Of a DNA stretch of 64,000 bases, positions 1-12,313 are shown piece by piece. The translations under genes were made by a program, and so were the position numbers. The DNA lies in NCBI RefSeq assembly GCF_905147045.1, contig NC_065897.1:13035001-13099000 (forward strand), written 5' to 3'. The notes beneath the pieces are model-generated. The model was not told where the DNA came from, searched no databases, and saw nothing but the letters and a program-made list of their open reading frames with translations. Source of the stretch: Nymphalis io (Eukaryota; Arthropoda; Insecta; Lepidoptera; Nymphalidae). Within the stretch, counting starts at the first letter, position 1. Each line of letters begins with the position of its first letter.

Positions 1-901
1 CTATTGAATTTCTTCGACTTTCTTTAATTTTCTCCGTTCTCTACGCGAAGTAGAGAATCGAATCGTTCATTCACTCGTCAATGAGACATGGTGTTCATTT
101 ATGTATAATATTTAATTATGACTATGAAGAGTTTGAAAACATTCATAAATATATAATATTAATGTATTTTTAATTTAAACGTTATGTCCAAAATAAAACG
201 ATTGATTTTGCTGGATATTCTCACATATGTATACTGCAACGTGTTTTTGTAAAATTATACATTATATTTGTGCGATTATTTTTACACTTTACGATGTAGT
301 TTATTATTTAATTCATTTGTAATTTAAAAGTATTTTTAATAGAGAGTCCTAAACAGAAACGTCATCTTTAAAGGAGTAATTTAGTATTTATATAAAAAAA
401 ATACCGCCAAAAATATTAAATGACGTAAGTTTTTTTTTATATTAAATTTTGTGGTGCAATGTTAAAAATATTTTTTTTTTATATAATTTATTTTATTATT
501 TAGATAGTTGAAATAAAAAGCTTGTAATTTGTTTAAAATAACGTACAAATGTAATGTTCCTCACAATACAACTTACAAGGTTTGTGGAAAATAATGTATG
601 ATATTTGTAATTGAATGAATGACGATATCGCTCAGTCAGTTTATGAATGCTATTAAAATTTAAGCCGTATTATAAGTGTGTAAGGTTGGAAGTTGTTTAA
701 ATACAGCACCTGGCGATACTAAGTTAAAATTAATCGTAATAGATGCCATTGTACGTGTAATTTTTATTACTATGAACATTTTTCTCCGTTTAGTACATAA
801 TTAATAAAGTTTCTTTATTTAGTGTCTTGGTTTTTCTTTTCCTTAAATATCTATTTTTTTAATTCTAGATTGCCATGACTTCATCTCTTTATATTTTGAC
901 T
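1..901. other. AT-rich sequence without a recognised gene; possible poly(A) site at 803
   Basis: I see no coding exon here. An AATAAA hexamer at 803-808 is followed within about 30 bases by T-rich sequence with GTCTTGG, the arrangement expected at a 3' end. The stretch could therefore be the 3' UTR of a plus-strand gene starting left of the window. This is an inference with no coding support. Confidence 0.25.
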
Positions 902-1168
902 ACTGGTGGTAGGACTTTGTGCAAGCTCGTCTGGGTAGGTACCACCCACTCATCAGATATTCTACCGCAAAACAGCAGTACTCGTTATTGTTGTGTTCCG
1001 GTTTGAAGGGTGAGTGAGCCAGTGTAATTACAGGCACAAGGGACATAACATCTTAGTTCCCAAGGTTGGTGGCGCATTGGCTATGTAAGCGATGGTTTTA
1101 TTTCTCACAATGCCACTTACCATCAGGTGGCCCATATGCTCGTCCGCCTTCCTATTCTATAAAATAAA
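902..1168 (+). repeat. SINE family A (Metulj-like), near full length
   Basis: Near-complete copy of the commonest repeat in the window. It runs from a TGGTGGTAGG head through GTCTGGGTAGGTACCACCC, CATCAGATATTCTACCGC and TGTTCCGGTTTGAAGGGTGAG to CGTCCGCCTTCCTATTCTAT and a short A-rich tail. About 20 copies or pieces occur in both orientations. No internal RNA polymerase III boxes are obvious to me. The Metulj name is from memory. Confidence 0.85.
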
Positions 1169-1229
1169 TAATATTAACACAAATATACGATTGCCGTTTT
1201 AGGTCTTTTTATTTCTTTATAATTGTAGT

Positions 1230-1365
1230 AGAGCTATACAGTACCACGTGTGGTCTTTTACCGCGAAATAGCAATACTTCGTTTTTCAGCGCGTCCGTGT
1301 ATTTATAGGCGCAAAACATCTCAGATCACCTTGATTAGTGCATTAACCGTCTAAAGAGTGAGAAG
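1230..1365 (+). repeat. SINE family A, strongly decayed copy
   Basis: Retains only scattered blocks: TTTTACCGCGAAATAGCAATACTTCG, then GGCGCAAAACATCTCAG, in the same order as the intact copy about 330 bp upstream. An old, separate insertion is the simplest reading. Confidence 0.5.
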
Positions 1366-2451
1366 TGGCACCATAATACTCGTTGCAATATTGAGGCTTC
1401 AAATGACACACAGCTTACAAGTTAATTGATAACCCGGACTAAGAAACAGTAAGTGACATGACGTAAAAATGCAATCTTCCCTATGTATTATATACGTTCT
1501 AAACGATTTAAAAAAAACTTTTTACGTTAAATATCCCATTTATTGAGGTTATAGACAAAGCAGTAACAGTTAAGGCGAGTGAAACCGTGCAGAATAGCGA
1601 GTATTGTACATATAGAATCTGAATAAGAATGGTGACGTCATTTACTATGAAAATATTTAAGTATATGAGAAATAGGCAAATCAAAAAATGCCTGATATAT
1701 TTGTATATATGTATGTCAAACGCGTAATTTAGATGCATCTGATAATGACCGCAAATAGATTGTCAATCAACGTTAACCGTATAATTATCGGAACAAACTG
1801 GAACACTTCGTTTTGGAACGCGTTATAAGTAATAATATGACGAAATTTAGATCTTAATTTAACACGTGCGCGAAAACATTGCGATGTATATATTTATACT
1901 AATCTTATAAAGCTGAAAGAACATAAATGATACGCTTGGTATTGCTAATATGATAAAATACAGTACAAATAGTTTGTATTAATGCAAAAGTACCGAAATA
2001 TTTATAAATAACCTTTTCACGACTAAACTGCTGTAGCGATTTTGATAACATTTGAAACAAATGCCTAGAAACCTGATAAATCCCCTAAGAAAGTAAAATA
2101 TAAGGTATCCACTAATTCCATGCGAACACAAACGATGTCACCGTGTAATGATTATTATACTTTTGAACTATTAAAGTGTATTTGTTGTCCTTTATCGTTC
2201 AATTAATCATTATCTACTCAGTTTTTACAATCAAACGGTAATCGTTTAGTATTCTTGTAAAAGCCAATGAAATTTTAGGCACAAATGACAATCTCAGATT
2301 TTTAAAGTTTTCGACTTAATGTGACAGGAAACGAATTCATAATTAAAAATATACGTTTTCTATTTATTTTTGGGCTTTTGAATTACTTTATTCAAGTATG
2401 CTCTTTCGAATTGTCGTTTTGCAACTTAAATATAAAGCTAACATTTTTTAT

Positions 2452-2739
2452 TTTTTTTTATAGAATAGGAAGCGGAAGAGCATATGGGCCACCTGATGGT
2501 AAGTGGTCACCAAACGCCCTTAGACATTGGTATTGTAAGAAATGTCAAACATCGCTTACATAGCCAATGCGCCACCAACCTTGGGAACTAAGATTTTATG
2601 TCCCTTGTGCCTGTAATTACACTGGCTCACTCACCCTTCAAACCGGAACACAACAATAACAAGTACTGCTGTTTTGCGGTAGAATATCTGATGAGTAGGT
2701 GGTACCTACCCAGACGAGCTTGCACAAAGCCCTACCACA
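2452..2739 (-). repeat. SINE family A, near full length
   Basis: Reverse-oriented copy. It starts with a T-run (the A-tail reversed) and AGAATAGGAAG, passes through GCATATGGGCCACCTGATGG and ends at the reversed head GCACAAAGCCCTACCA. An ORF crosses it but is not a gene. Confidence 0.85.
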
Positions 2740-2985
2740 TTGGTTCGGACTATAGATTATACCGAGAAGAACCGGCAAGAATCTTAGTAGTTATTATTTT
2801 TTATCAATGGAAAAATGTACATGAAATAATCATATACAATCGTATTTATGTACTGATGATCATCAACGATTACTAATTCCAAGTTCTTCGATCATTTATA
2901 TAGTCTTGTATAGTATAGCTATTTAAAATTTTATGTTTTACATTTAGATACAAAATGTTCTGCGTAATTTTATTATAGAATCGAA
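2740..2985 (+). repeat. Unclassified repeat family G, copy 1
   Basis: This segment follows SINE A directly. It is clearly related to 12972-13245: both carry a TACCGAGAA(G/A)AA...CAAGAATCTTAGT block, a later TC(T/C)TGTATAGT block and an AAAATGTTCT...AATTT(A)TTGTAGAAT block in the same order and spacing. It may be the 3' untranslated end of a LINE. The family is not identified. Confidence 0.6.
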
Positions 2986-3065
2986 TCCTGGAAGGATGTA
3001 TGAAATTAGTGTGTGTAAGGCGAAAGCTTGGTGTTATCGGCTTATGTTTATTTCTCGTGTTTATA

Positions 3066-3195
3066 CAACGTGTTCTTCAAACGAGGCGTCAAGAGGCATC
3101 TTGCGGGCCGGCAAAGCGGGGGCGGCTAGTGCAGAGCATTATTTCTACCACTTACCATCAGGTGGAGTAGAGTCATTTGCCTTCCCGGCAAAAAA
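3066..3195 (+). repeat. LINE 3'-end fragment, family E (5'-truncated, internally deleted)
   Basis: Matches the 3' parts of the copies at 7532 and 48051 (TTCAAACGAGGCGTCAAGAGG, GCGGGCCGGCAA, CATCAGGTGGAGTAGAGTC). In one frame it reads SFKRGVKRHLAGRQ-like residues, typical of the C-terminal end of insect non-LTR reverse transcriptases. About 30 bp present in the other copies are missing. Confidence 0.65.
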
Positions 3196-3465
3196 ATATA
3201 TAAAAAAAAGATTATATATAGTTTTTGAATACTTCGTTTAATAGCATATCAATACGTCTTTGCTGATTCTACACCATGACGGATGTTAATTCCAGATATC
3301 AATGGTTAGGAAACACATTACATAACTATCTATGCTCATTGAGTAAGTGTTCTAGTTTCATGGTGTGTTAGTACGTGCTACTAATCGAATTTAATCAAAT
3401 CTGCTATCATATATATATACACTATGTATAAATGTATATTGGTATATCTATTTGAGAATTAATAC

Positions 3466-3622
3466 GTGGTGCGCCGTCAACCTTGGTAACTAAGATGTTA
3501 TATCCCTTGTACCTGTAGTTACACTGTCCTAATCACCCTTCAAACCGAAACACAATAAGACGTATTGCTGCTTGGCTGTAGAACACGTGATGGCTGGGTG
3601 GCACCTACCTAGACGGTCTTGC
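3466..3622 (-). repeat. SINE family A, partial
   Basis: Reverse-oriented copy covering the 5' half of the element only, diverged from its neighbours (ATATCCCTTGTACCTGTAGTTACAC, then ACCTACCTAGACGGTCTTGCA). Confidence 0.7.
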
Positions 3623-4225
3623 AACTCTTTTACCAATTTCAAAGAACGTTAACTGTGACAGTCAATGCATGATTTAGCAACGCAATTTAAAAACTGAATA
3701 TATATCGTATAATGACAGTAGACAACCATTATATAAATTATTTTATATATTTATCAAACTCAAACATCAATGGAATGTAATAATGTTTGTCAATATCTGA
3801 TAAGCGGGGGTAAACTTATTTCTATTGAGCCCTAACATTATATTTACTCAATGAATATATTTTTTAAACAATACCTAATGTATTACAATTCGATGACTTT
3901 CATACAAAATACATTAATTGGACACTTTAAATGTAATCTTTTAAAATTACTTAAAAATGCTCGTATTTTAATTTTCGATCTAAAATGTTTTCGTAGCAAT
4001 TGACCTACAAAAAACGACTCGTAAACGAGGTTTAGCGAAGTTTCACGGCTTAAGGTTAGCGGTTTCATGTATCTAAATGGCTTCAGCGGTTAACGAAATA
4101 TAGACGCGGTTAGCCGCTATTCTAGTCTTAAATGTATGGCTCGCGACCTTTTGTTATAGGGGTCAATGTAGCTGTGGTGTATTATTATATGACATTATAT
4201 CCACAAAAACAATGAAACTGGTGAG

Positions 4226-4490
4226 ACTGGTGGTAGAGCTTTGTTCAAGCTCGTCTGGGTAGGTATCACCCACTCATCAGATATTCTACCGCAAAACAGC
4301 AGTATTTGGTATTGTTGTGTTCCGGTTTGAAGGATGAGCGAGTCAGTGTAATTACAGGCACAAGGGACATTGGTGATGTAAGCGATGGTTAACATTTTTT
4401 ACAATGCCAATGTCTATGGGCGTTGGTGACCACTTACCATCTGGTGGCCCATATGCTCGTCCGCCTTCCTATTCTATATATAAAAAAAAC
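4226..4490 (+). repeat. SINE family A, near full length
   Basis: Intact head and tail, with about 30 bp missing after CAAGGGACAT. The ORF antisense to it is not a gene. Confidence 0.85.
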
Positions 4491-4698
4491 TGACTTCATA
4501 GACTATTTTTTTTTATTAAGAGCAAATTAAGTCGGAAAAATATTTAATAGTAATTTGCGTCTATTGATGAACATAATACCATTGTTAGAAATACCTCTAA
4601 TTAATAGAAGTAGTAATTGTCTATGGAATAATCGTATTCTCTGTGAATAGATTTATATTATTCGATAGTACGCCAAAAAACAATATGTGACTACTCAC

Positions 4699-4740
4699 AT
4701 ATAATTTCGTATAGACCCTACGGTCTATACGAAATTATAT
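4699..4740. repeat. Perfect 19-bp inverted repeat with a 4-nt loop
   Basis: The left arm at 4699-4717 (ATATAATTTCGTATAGACC) is exactly complementary to the right arm at 4722-4740, with the loop CTAC at 4718-4721. A further partial repeat (ATCTATACGAAACC) follows at about 4748. No recognised element surrounds it. It may be the core of a small fold-back element. Confidence 0.9.
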
Positions 4741-6320
4741 GATACCGCATCTATACGAAACCGTACAGTATATACCTAAATACGTATGTGTTTAGAGTAT
4801 TAAGATGTTTAATAATTAGACATGTGTATATCATCTGAATCAGAGTTATTACTTCATGTCATGTGTAATAGATAATAATAATAATATTATAAAATAATTT
4901 CCCTAATAAATTGTCATTTTATATAATACAATAACATTCAAATCGAAACGTAATCGTTGCCGTTTACCTGTTTTCCTATTCTATTATTACAACAATCCAG
5001 TTGCGGCTCGATCGAAGTTGTATGGGAATGGAATCGGGAGCGTATCGTAATTGTTATAAATTAGTACAATTAGCAACCCTGAGCAAGCATACCTCTGTGA
5101 ACGCCTCCAATGTTTCGCACGAAACAATTTTATGTTTAAAATGCGTTATGACTTAATGTTTTATAAGCTTGTCTTGTCCATACGAACGCGTACAAAACTC
5201 TATCGCCAATTTATATATAATTCATGTATATTTATTACGAATCGACATACTGTTGCAAGGTATTGAACATTAGAATTATGTAACCGAAGCAGTGAAATAA
5301 TATGCAATTTATTGAGACATTTATTTCGCGCCATGAATTTAAATGGCGACTGTCATGGCCGACGCGCGGTGAAAATTAGGTTCTTTATTGTGTACAGTAT
5401 ATTTAAACAATCCATGTTAATGGAATTAGTATACTAATGACAAAATAACTTCTTAAGCAATTATATTGTTTTAAATGCACCTACCATACCATTCAATTTA
5501 TTTAATAAAAGGAAAATCTGTATTAAAAGGTTTTTCTACAATTGCTTACACTATACACGAATTTCATATATAAGGAAAAATAATGTATTATCCACAAATC
5601 CGGCACAAGGACAATATGTTTTGCATTGTTTTGATTTTACTTTAAAATTAGAAAAACTACTCCGTTGACATTATGATCTTATATATAAGTATGTATATAA
5701 AAATCAATTAATTATCTACATAATTCATGTCGAATTACCATTGGTTATATATTAAACGCAAATGATCTGCGTTAGTATTATTATATAATATTATGTACAA
5801 CGTAATCAGATGACGAGTAGGTAAGCATCATTACAGCATGATTCGAATAACATTTCTTTTTTTTAAGAATAATATTAATCGAGTTTTCTGCTGACTATAA
5901 AAAACCTAACCGATTTATTTTCTACAGACACTAAATTGCATGACCTGAACAAACAAATCAAAACTGACTTGTTGAATTGACCTGAACACTATGTGGTAAC
6001 GGAATATTTGTATTTAGTAGGTATATATTATAATTACAATGAACATATTGTATTAATATCATCATTTTATTCAATTATCTTAATTTTTTTTATTATCTGT
6101 TTTAAACGTCTTAAGTCAAAATCGCTTATTGAAAATACTACCGTCTACCATCTCAGACTTGAGGAGCGTGGAAAGAAACAATGTAAGATATACCTTTCCC
6201 TTATATTATGTAAGAGTATAGATAATGTACTTGTGTGTGCGTACATACTTGTGCAGTACATGTGCTTTTTTATCTAAATTGTAGGATACGATTAACCTAT
6301 TGTTTGACATTGGTTTATAT
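4741..6320. other. AT-rich intergenic sequence, nothing recognised
   Basis: I found no gene, recognised repeat or long coding frame. The frames present are short and rich in Ile, Tyr, Asn and Lys, as expected from AT-rich sequence. Confidence 0.5.
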
Positions 6321-6321
6321 T

Positions 6322-6582
6322 ACTGTGTGCAAGTCTGGGTAGATATCATCGAGTCATTATATTCTACCGCCTAACAGTATTATACTAAATATTGTTGTGT
6401 TGGAAGGGTGAGTGTGCCAGTGTAACTACAGGCACAAGAGACATAATATCCTAGTTCCCAACGTTGGGTGGCTATGTATTGGACGGTTAATATTTCTTAC
6501 AGCGCCAATGTCTATGGTGATTGGTGTCTATACCACTAGGTAGCCCAATTGCCTGTCCGCCTACCTATTTTATATAAAAAAA
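6322..6582 (+). repeat. SINE family A, diverged
   Basis: Recognisable by GTGCAAGTCTGGGTAGATATC, ATTCTACCGCC, GTGAGTGTGCCAGTGTAACTA and the TAAAAAAATA tail. Several small deletions relative to the younger copies suggest an older insertion. Confidence 0.75.
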
Positions 6583-7117
6583 TATGAGTAGTTATGAAAA
6601 ACGTGTTATTGTATACGCCGCTTATATAATTGTATCCAGTTTGGTGAACGAAATAATAAAATATATAACTAGACATGCGATGTGGATTTTCATTACCTGT
6701 TTCGCTTAGAAAAGAAACAACAGATGATATATACATTTTAATAATAATTATAGCTATATATAAGATGATAAATATTTTTAAGTTTTTAATTTAGAAACTC
6801 ACAACCTCTATTACGCATACGTAGGAAACGGATATTGGAGTGTTGTCTAAGAAGTTAATTTTGACTCATTCGACATTATAATATTATTATCAATAATAAA
6901 TGATGTTATGAGTCATTATGAAATCTAAATTTTACAAAAGTTAAAATTTATTATTCCGGTTATAATAAAATATAAGGTCACACAATTAATTATATACTTA
7001 AATTTACTTATTTATTGTAAACTATATACATTACAGGTTTTTAGAGACTTCGAATGCTATTATAATGTTATAATTATCTAATAATTATTTAAAATATCCT
7101 ATTAACTACTATTAATA

Positions 7118-7245
7118 TTGATTTGAAGCGCAATTGCGCTAATGGGCCGCCGAGCGACGTAAAAGTCGCAGGTACGATCCTGACCTGGGGCTGTTGTCCC
7201 ACTCATAACAAGCTTCACGCTCAATTAGTGGGGGGTAAATAATTA
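7118..7245 (+). repeat. Possible tRNA-like SINE fragment (unnamed family)
   Basis: Contains GTCGCAGGTACGATCCTGACC, which resembles a polymerase III B box (GGTTCGATCC) with one change, and upstream AATGGGCCGCCGAGC. It is GC-richer than its surroundings. I see no full cloverleaf, so it is read as a SINE piece and not as a tRNA gene. Confidence 0.45.
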
Positions 7246-7531
7246 CATGTAATTCCTTAAAAATTGTGCATTTTTTATTTCATAAAACAATATCATACTT
7301 TAAAATTTTATTCAATATTATCAAGTAAGTAATTATCATTATTAAGTATCATACTTTACATATTATAGAAACAAAATATATAACTGATACCAAATGCAAA
7401 TGGCATAATGCATAGAATAGTTGCAAATTAACCGAATCCCGGTTTCAAACCCACTGCACTTGCACCAGTAAGCTATCATTCTAGATTTCAAGAGATCTAT
7501 ACCAAGATTTATACAAAGAAATTTGGCAACT

Positions 7532-7772
7532 CCTTTCTTTGTCGCACTTTCAAAAAATGGAATTCCTTACCAGCTCACGTGTTCCCCACCTCTTACAACC
7601 CGGGTTCCTTCAAACGAGGCGTGAAGAGGCATCTTGCGGGCCGGCAAGGCGAAGGCGGCTAGTGCAGAACGTTTTTTCCGTCTGTACTGGCCGTCGTCGC
7701 GTTTGGACTCTACTACCACTTATCATCAGGTGGAGTAGAGTCATTTGCCCATCCGGCGAATATAAAAAAAAA
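7532..7772 (+). repeat. LINE 3'-end fragment, family E
   Basis: Begins CCTTTCTTTGTCGCACT and ends in a short A-tail. One frame reads KKWNSLPAHVFPTSYNPGS, then FKRGVKRHLAGRQ and a stop, the expected C-terminus of a non-LTR reverse transcriptase, followed by a short 3' UTR. The same breakpoints occur in the copy at 48051-48296. Confidence 0.75.
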
Positions 7773-7775
7773 TAG

Positions 7776-9560
7776 TGAGTCCTTACAGCATTGCTCATGA
7801 TAAACCTATAGTCTACCCTATTGTCTTCCTCCTCTAGAGCACATCCATTTAAATACCCATCAAAGAAATTATAAGAATCTTAAAAATAAAAATTATAATC
7901 GAAGTAGTGTTTCTCGATAAATAATATACTCTCGTAACATTTAATATTTTCAAAAACAACTTTCAATATTGTCAAAAGGTAAACTAAGAATTGTAAAAAT
8001 AAGTAACGGAAATTAATATACTTTTTCTTTTTTAAATTATTTTAAGCCCTGTTTGTGATTAAAATTAGGTAGAATTTAAATATTGACGATTTTTCATCGG
8101 TATAATCCATCCACGGCGTGTACTTATTCCTTCTTACTTTTTATTTTGAGATTAAAATTTATCGTAATATATTTTAAAACAATTACAATGTCGTGTTATT
8201 ATAATATGTGCGTTGGTTATATTTATAACTACTCTCTATAATTAAGCAATATGTCAGAATAGGATTCATGGAGTGTAGAGGCAGGGCGAAGTATCTCATA
8301 TCGAGCTTTACCCGAAAATGACATCCGAAACACATAAAATATAGAAGTAACCTAAAATTATTAAATAATATTAACATACAATATTGGATTTATAAATTTG
8401 ATTAACAAAATAATTTGAAAATAACGCCTTTTATAATAGTTCGATGGCGGACTACCGTCCTTTCTCTAATTCCGTTTTACTCTACCTCCACTTTAGTGGG
8501 GAACACAATATAGAAAGATAAGTTTTTACCTCTACACTTCATAGTATAGATATCTGAACATAAATTCCTGTTGACATTTATGCGAATGCCAACAAGTCAA
8601 TACAATAGTTGTCACATTAATGCAACGCAACGTCACAGATAATCAAGAACAATTGAAATTCGAAGGGCTCTAAAAACTATCTCCGCCTAAGCTTCACGGA
8701 CTGTCACTAACGAATTTCATTGTATATCAATGAAGTATGGAAGTACTGCAAGAGATACCTAATATTTTTGTTTATAAATATACAGTATTAATTAATCAAT
8801 TTCCATTAAATGCCGTTGGAAATATTCAAATGGTTCGTGATATTGAACGAAATTGAGGAGATTGAGAATGCAATTTCATATAAAAAGTATGATTATAAAA
8901 GTAAATATTATTTACATAAATGTAAGTAATGTACAATATAATACGAATAATCTATTGTATACTAATGAAACTAAAAATAAAAATACACAAGGAGGATGTA
9001 CAGGAAGCGGCCTTATCGCTATGACTACTATTTTAAAACTATATACCTGCAATAACTATTTATTCTTTTTTATGCCTAGGATGAATTAGACAGTTTTTAT
9101 TCTTAAATTCGCTTTATCAATTTTATTTCTAACATGATGATCGAATCTAGTACACTTTAATTGTCAATTTACAAGATAATTTCAACTTAAAGCTAATACC
9201 GGTTCAGAATGTAAATTTGAACCAGAAAAACCGACAAGAGATGCAATAGTTTAAACAACTGGTTTCTAAATGGTCAGTTATGAAACTAATTACGAAGTGC
9301 CTTCTTTATGTTCAAAATTTTTACTTAAATAGTAAATGTGAAATAATTATCAATGATTGCTCATTATGACAGTAGATTTAGGACTGCGTCTCTGTTAAAG
9401 GAACACTTGCCACTCTATTTTGGTGGCATGGGGAAGTTTTTGAGATTCTGAGACATTGCAAACAGTTGCACACACAAATGTTTTTAGACTTTTTAACTCA
9501 ATTAACAAAGTAACAATGTCGTGTCGAATTATAATGTGAACGGGGAGTGAATCAGTCTAT
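7776..9560. other. Intergenic sequence, nothing recognised
   Basis: AT-rich, with no supported coding exon and no repeat I can place in a family. Confidence 0.45.
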
Positions 9561-9564
9561 CTAT

Positions 9565-9862
9565 TAGACAGCATCAAGTGCATAGCTTATAAGGCTGCAC
9601 ATCCTGAGTTGCAAATTCTGCATCGGGGCAGTAAAACGTCATTGAGTTTTTCTAGCATGACATTCACGTCGCAGTTGAAGTTGAAAGTTGGTAGTGTTCC
9701 GAGCATCAAAAAGCAAGTTAATCCTGCGCTTGAACTCTCCATTCGTGTCAAATGGCTGACCAATGGGATTATGAGGGTGAGAGAATAGAGAATGCACTTG
9801 AACACTATATTATCTACCGTAGTTGGTTATCCACGTTGAGAATGGCCACCGTACACAGACCT
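9565..9862 (+). repeat. SINE family D (tRNA-derived), decayed
   Basis: The order of blocks matches the clearer copy at 37523-37893 read in reverse: ATCAAGTGCATAGCTTATAAGGC, then TCCTGCGCTTGAACTCTCC, CAATGGGATTATGAGGGTGAG, AGAATGCACTTG and ACGTTGAGAATGGCC. Strongly mutated. The overlapping ORFs on both strands are not genes. Confidence 0.6.
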
Positions 9863-10374
9863 GTTAGAAGGACATCATCATTAATTCCGCTGATATTATT
9901 CAGGAAACCACTTACCAGCAAATCCATCTGCTCCATCCATGTACTATACAAGAATACGTCATACCTATTATTTGAAAATCGAAACCTAATAATTAATATG
10001 AAAATTATATCGGAAAATATTTGTTACAGATGTAAAATGATGATTCCGGTTTAATACATGATTTAAAGTAAGGGTATGTGATAAATATACCTTAAATATA
10101 AACTATATAATATAACGTTAAGAAAGCTGAGAGTTTTTTTAACTGAGTAACATGCAAAATAGTAATTGATTGTCGTCTCTGACTTTCTGATTGACACGAT
10201 AATGGTAAGAAAAAAGAAAGAATCGCTGCAATGGATAATAATGGCAATTGCCTGCATCTATAGCCGATACCTGACTCCATATCGGACAAAAGTAAAAGAG
10301 TCTACCGACAACTAAAGGTTTGTTATATAAATGTTATTATTTTCACGTATCTATATATATTTTTTTAATTTAAG

Positions 10375-10596
10375 TTGGGCAATTAGGCTACCATATGTTT
10401 TGTGGTCACTACCACCACCACATTGGCACCGTAAGAAATATTAACCGTCCCTCAAATCGGCACTACGCCACCAAACTTGGGAATTATCTCCTACCCTTCC
10501 AACCGGAACACAACAATACTATAATATCCCAGCTTAGCGTTAGAATACGTGAGTACCTACCCAGATGGACTTGCACAGTGCTCTACCACCACGTGT
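10375..10596 (-). repeat. SINE family A, diverged
   Basis: Reverse-oriented copy with recognisable CGCCACCAAACTTGGGAAT, CTTCCAACCGGAACACAACAA and ACCTACCCAGATGGACTTGCA blocks. Confidence 0.7.
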
Positions 10597-11363
10597 AATG
10601 TCATGTACAAACTTTGAAGAAATAATTGGATTGAGATCACTCTTAAGAAAGTGCCTAATAAGTGAGGATCGTGGTTAGTTTCTCTTATCCTATGAGTGAG
10701 GGTAAACCTAGGAGATCGGAATTGAGACAAGTTTCCCACCCCTAAATTTTGCAGGACAGAAGGGCTAAGCTATCTCGTGGAATGTGGAATGATCTCCACA
10801 TACTCCAGTTCCAGTCTGCCGGATAATATGTTATGGTTCCTCTGCCTAGTACTAAAAATACGGCTAGAGTTTAGTTCTCTAAAATAAAACTTTCAAACGT
10901 CTAAAAGGATTACTTTCCACTGAATGTACATTCGATTCAACTACAACGAACAACAACAAATTCAACGAAAGCAAATTATCAAATAATATTTTTTTTAACC
11001 TTTTAACAAAACTATTCTTTGGTTTACTCATTTCCGGATACAAATACATGTGCATTAACATTTAAATATCAATCTATATTTATCATAAAGTAATATGTTT
11101 TTGATATGAACAAAAAAAATTATAAAAAACTTAGTTTTTAACTTTCAACGTTTATCAAAAGTGAGCGATCTCCTGCCCTATTAATACTTGAGACTGGTCG
11201 CCCTTGGCCTTGGCGTCTTGATGATTCAGCGCTCTAGGCGCTGCAAGGGCTAAATCTACTACGGATTTACATCGGTATCTGAGATGTGGAGAAATTATTC
11301 GGAATGAACTGGAAAAATCAGTTTCTAATAAATTGTTTGTTCTGTGTAAATCGTGAATAATTT

Positions 11364-11638
11364 GACGAGCCGGTTGGCGTGGTTGGTAGATACTTGCCTT
11401 TTCACGCCGAAGGTTGTGGGTTCGATTCCCACCCAGGACAGACATTTGTGTGCATGAACATGTCTGTTTGTCCTGAGTCTGGGTGTAATTATCTATATAA
11501 GTATGTATTTACAAAAGAAAATTAGTATATGTAGTATATCAGTTGTCTGGTTTCCATAGCACGAGCTCTGTACAAGCTTAATTTGGGATCAGATGGCCGT
11601 GTGTGAAAAATGTCCTAGGATATCATTATTATTATTAA
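11364..11638 (+). repeat. SINE family B (tRNA-derived), full length
   Basis: The head GCCGGTTGGCGTGGTTGGTAG gives an A-box-like region. GGTTGTGGGTTCGATTCCC gives a canonical B box about 40 bp later. The body contains CATGAACATGTCTGTTTGTCC and the element ends in an ATT trinucleotide tail. There is no acceptor stem, so it is a tRNA-derived SINE and not a tRNA gene. Five copies or pieces occur in the window. Confidence 0.85.
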
Positions 11639-12227
11639 TGATTAAGCATATATGGAGACTTCGAGAATTTTCTTTAAATTATTATTAATCCTTTTACGCT
11701 ATCAGTTACCATAAGAAATTATTAATTGCCTTATAGTAACTAACGCAACGAATTTCTCTTATACGGTTGATTTCGGTTTTTGTATAGTTTGTAGAAGTTT
11801 ACAATGCGAATATGACCCCGGATGAAAGTCATGATGCCGATGCGTGGTTACATTTTTTACATCCTATCAAGCAACGACCCATCCGCATTGCTACTTTACA
11901 ATTACGTTAAACTACGCATACATTATAACGAATATGTCTTGTAATGTATATAGGTAGTGATAAGGTATAGCCTTCTTGAATGTTCTATTTGTTAATTCAG
12001 ATTAGTTCCAAGATCTCAAGTGCCTTGAAATACTATTTTAAAACAATTATATTAGGAAATAATATAATAAAAATCTAAAATAAAAATGTAATTTATTCAG
12101 GTAATCTTACGAGCATTTTTGAATCGTAATCGTTGATTCTACCAATGAGATCTAGCAAGGAACTCACTAGTATACTACTCATTTACAACAATCATATTAC
12201 ATAGATGTAACTACGATTGAATTTATT

Positions 12228-12313
12228 TTTATAATATAGGTGAGCGAACGAGCATATGGGCCACCTGATGGTAAGTGGTCACCAACGCCCATAGACATAG
12301 ATAAGAAATGTTA
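12228..12313 (-). repeat. SINE family A, 3' part, split by a later insertion
   Basis: The reversed 3' end (GAGCATATGGGCCACCTGATG to AAGAAATGTTA) is separated from the rest of the same copy (12577-12778) by an inserted element. The 12-bp sequence TAAGAAATGTTA occurs once at each edge. Confidence 0.85.

Noticed and set aside
2598..2876. Open frame starting in a reversed SINE A
   Set aside because: Similar frames appear in most SINE A copies. They follow the repeat, not a gene, and have no codon bias or homologue pattern.
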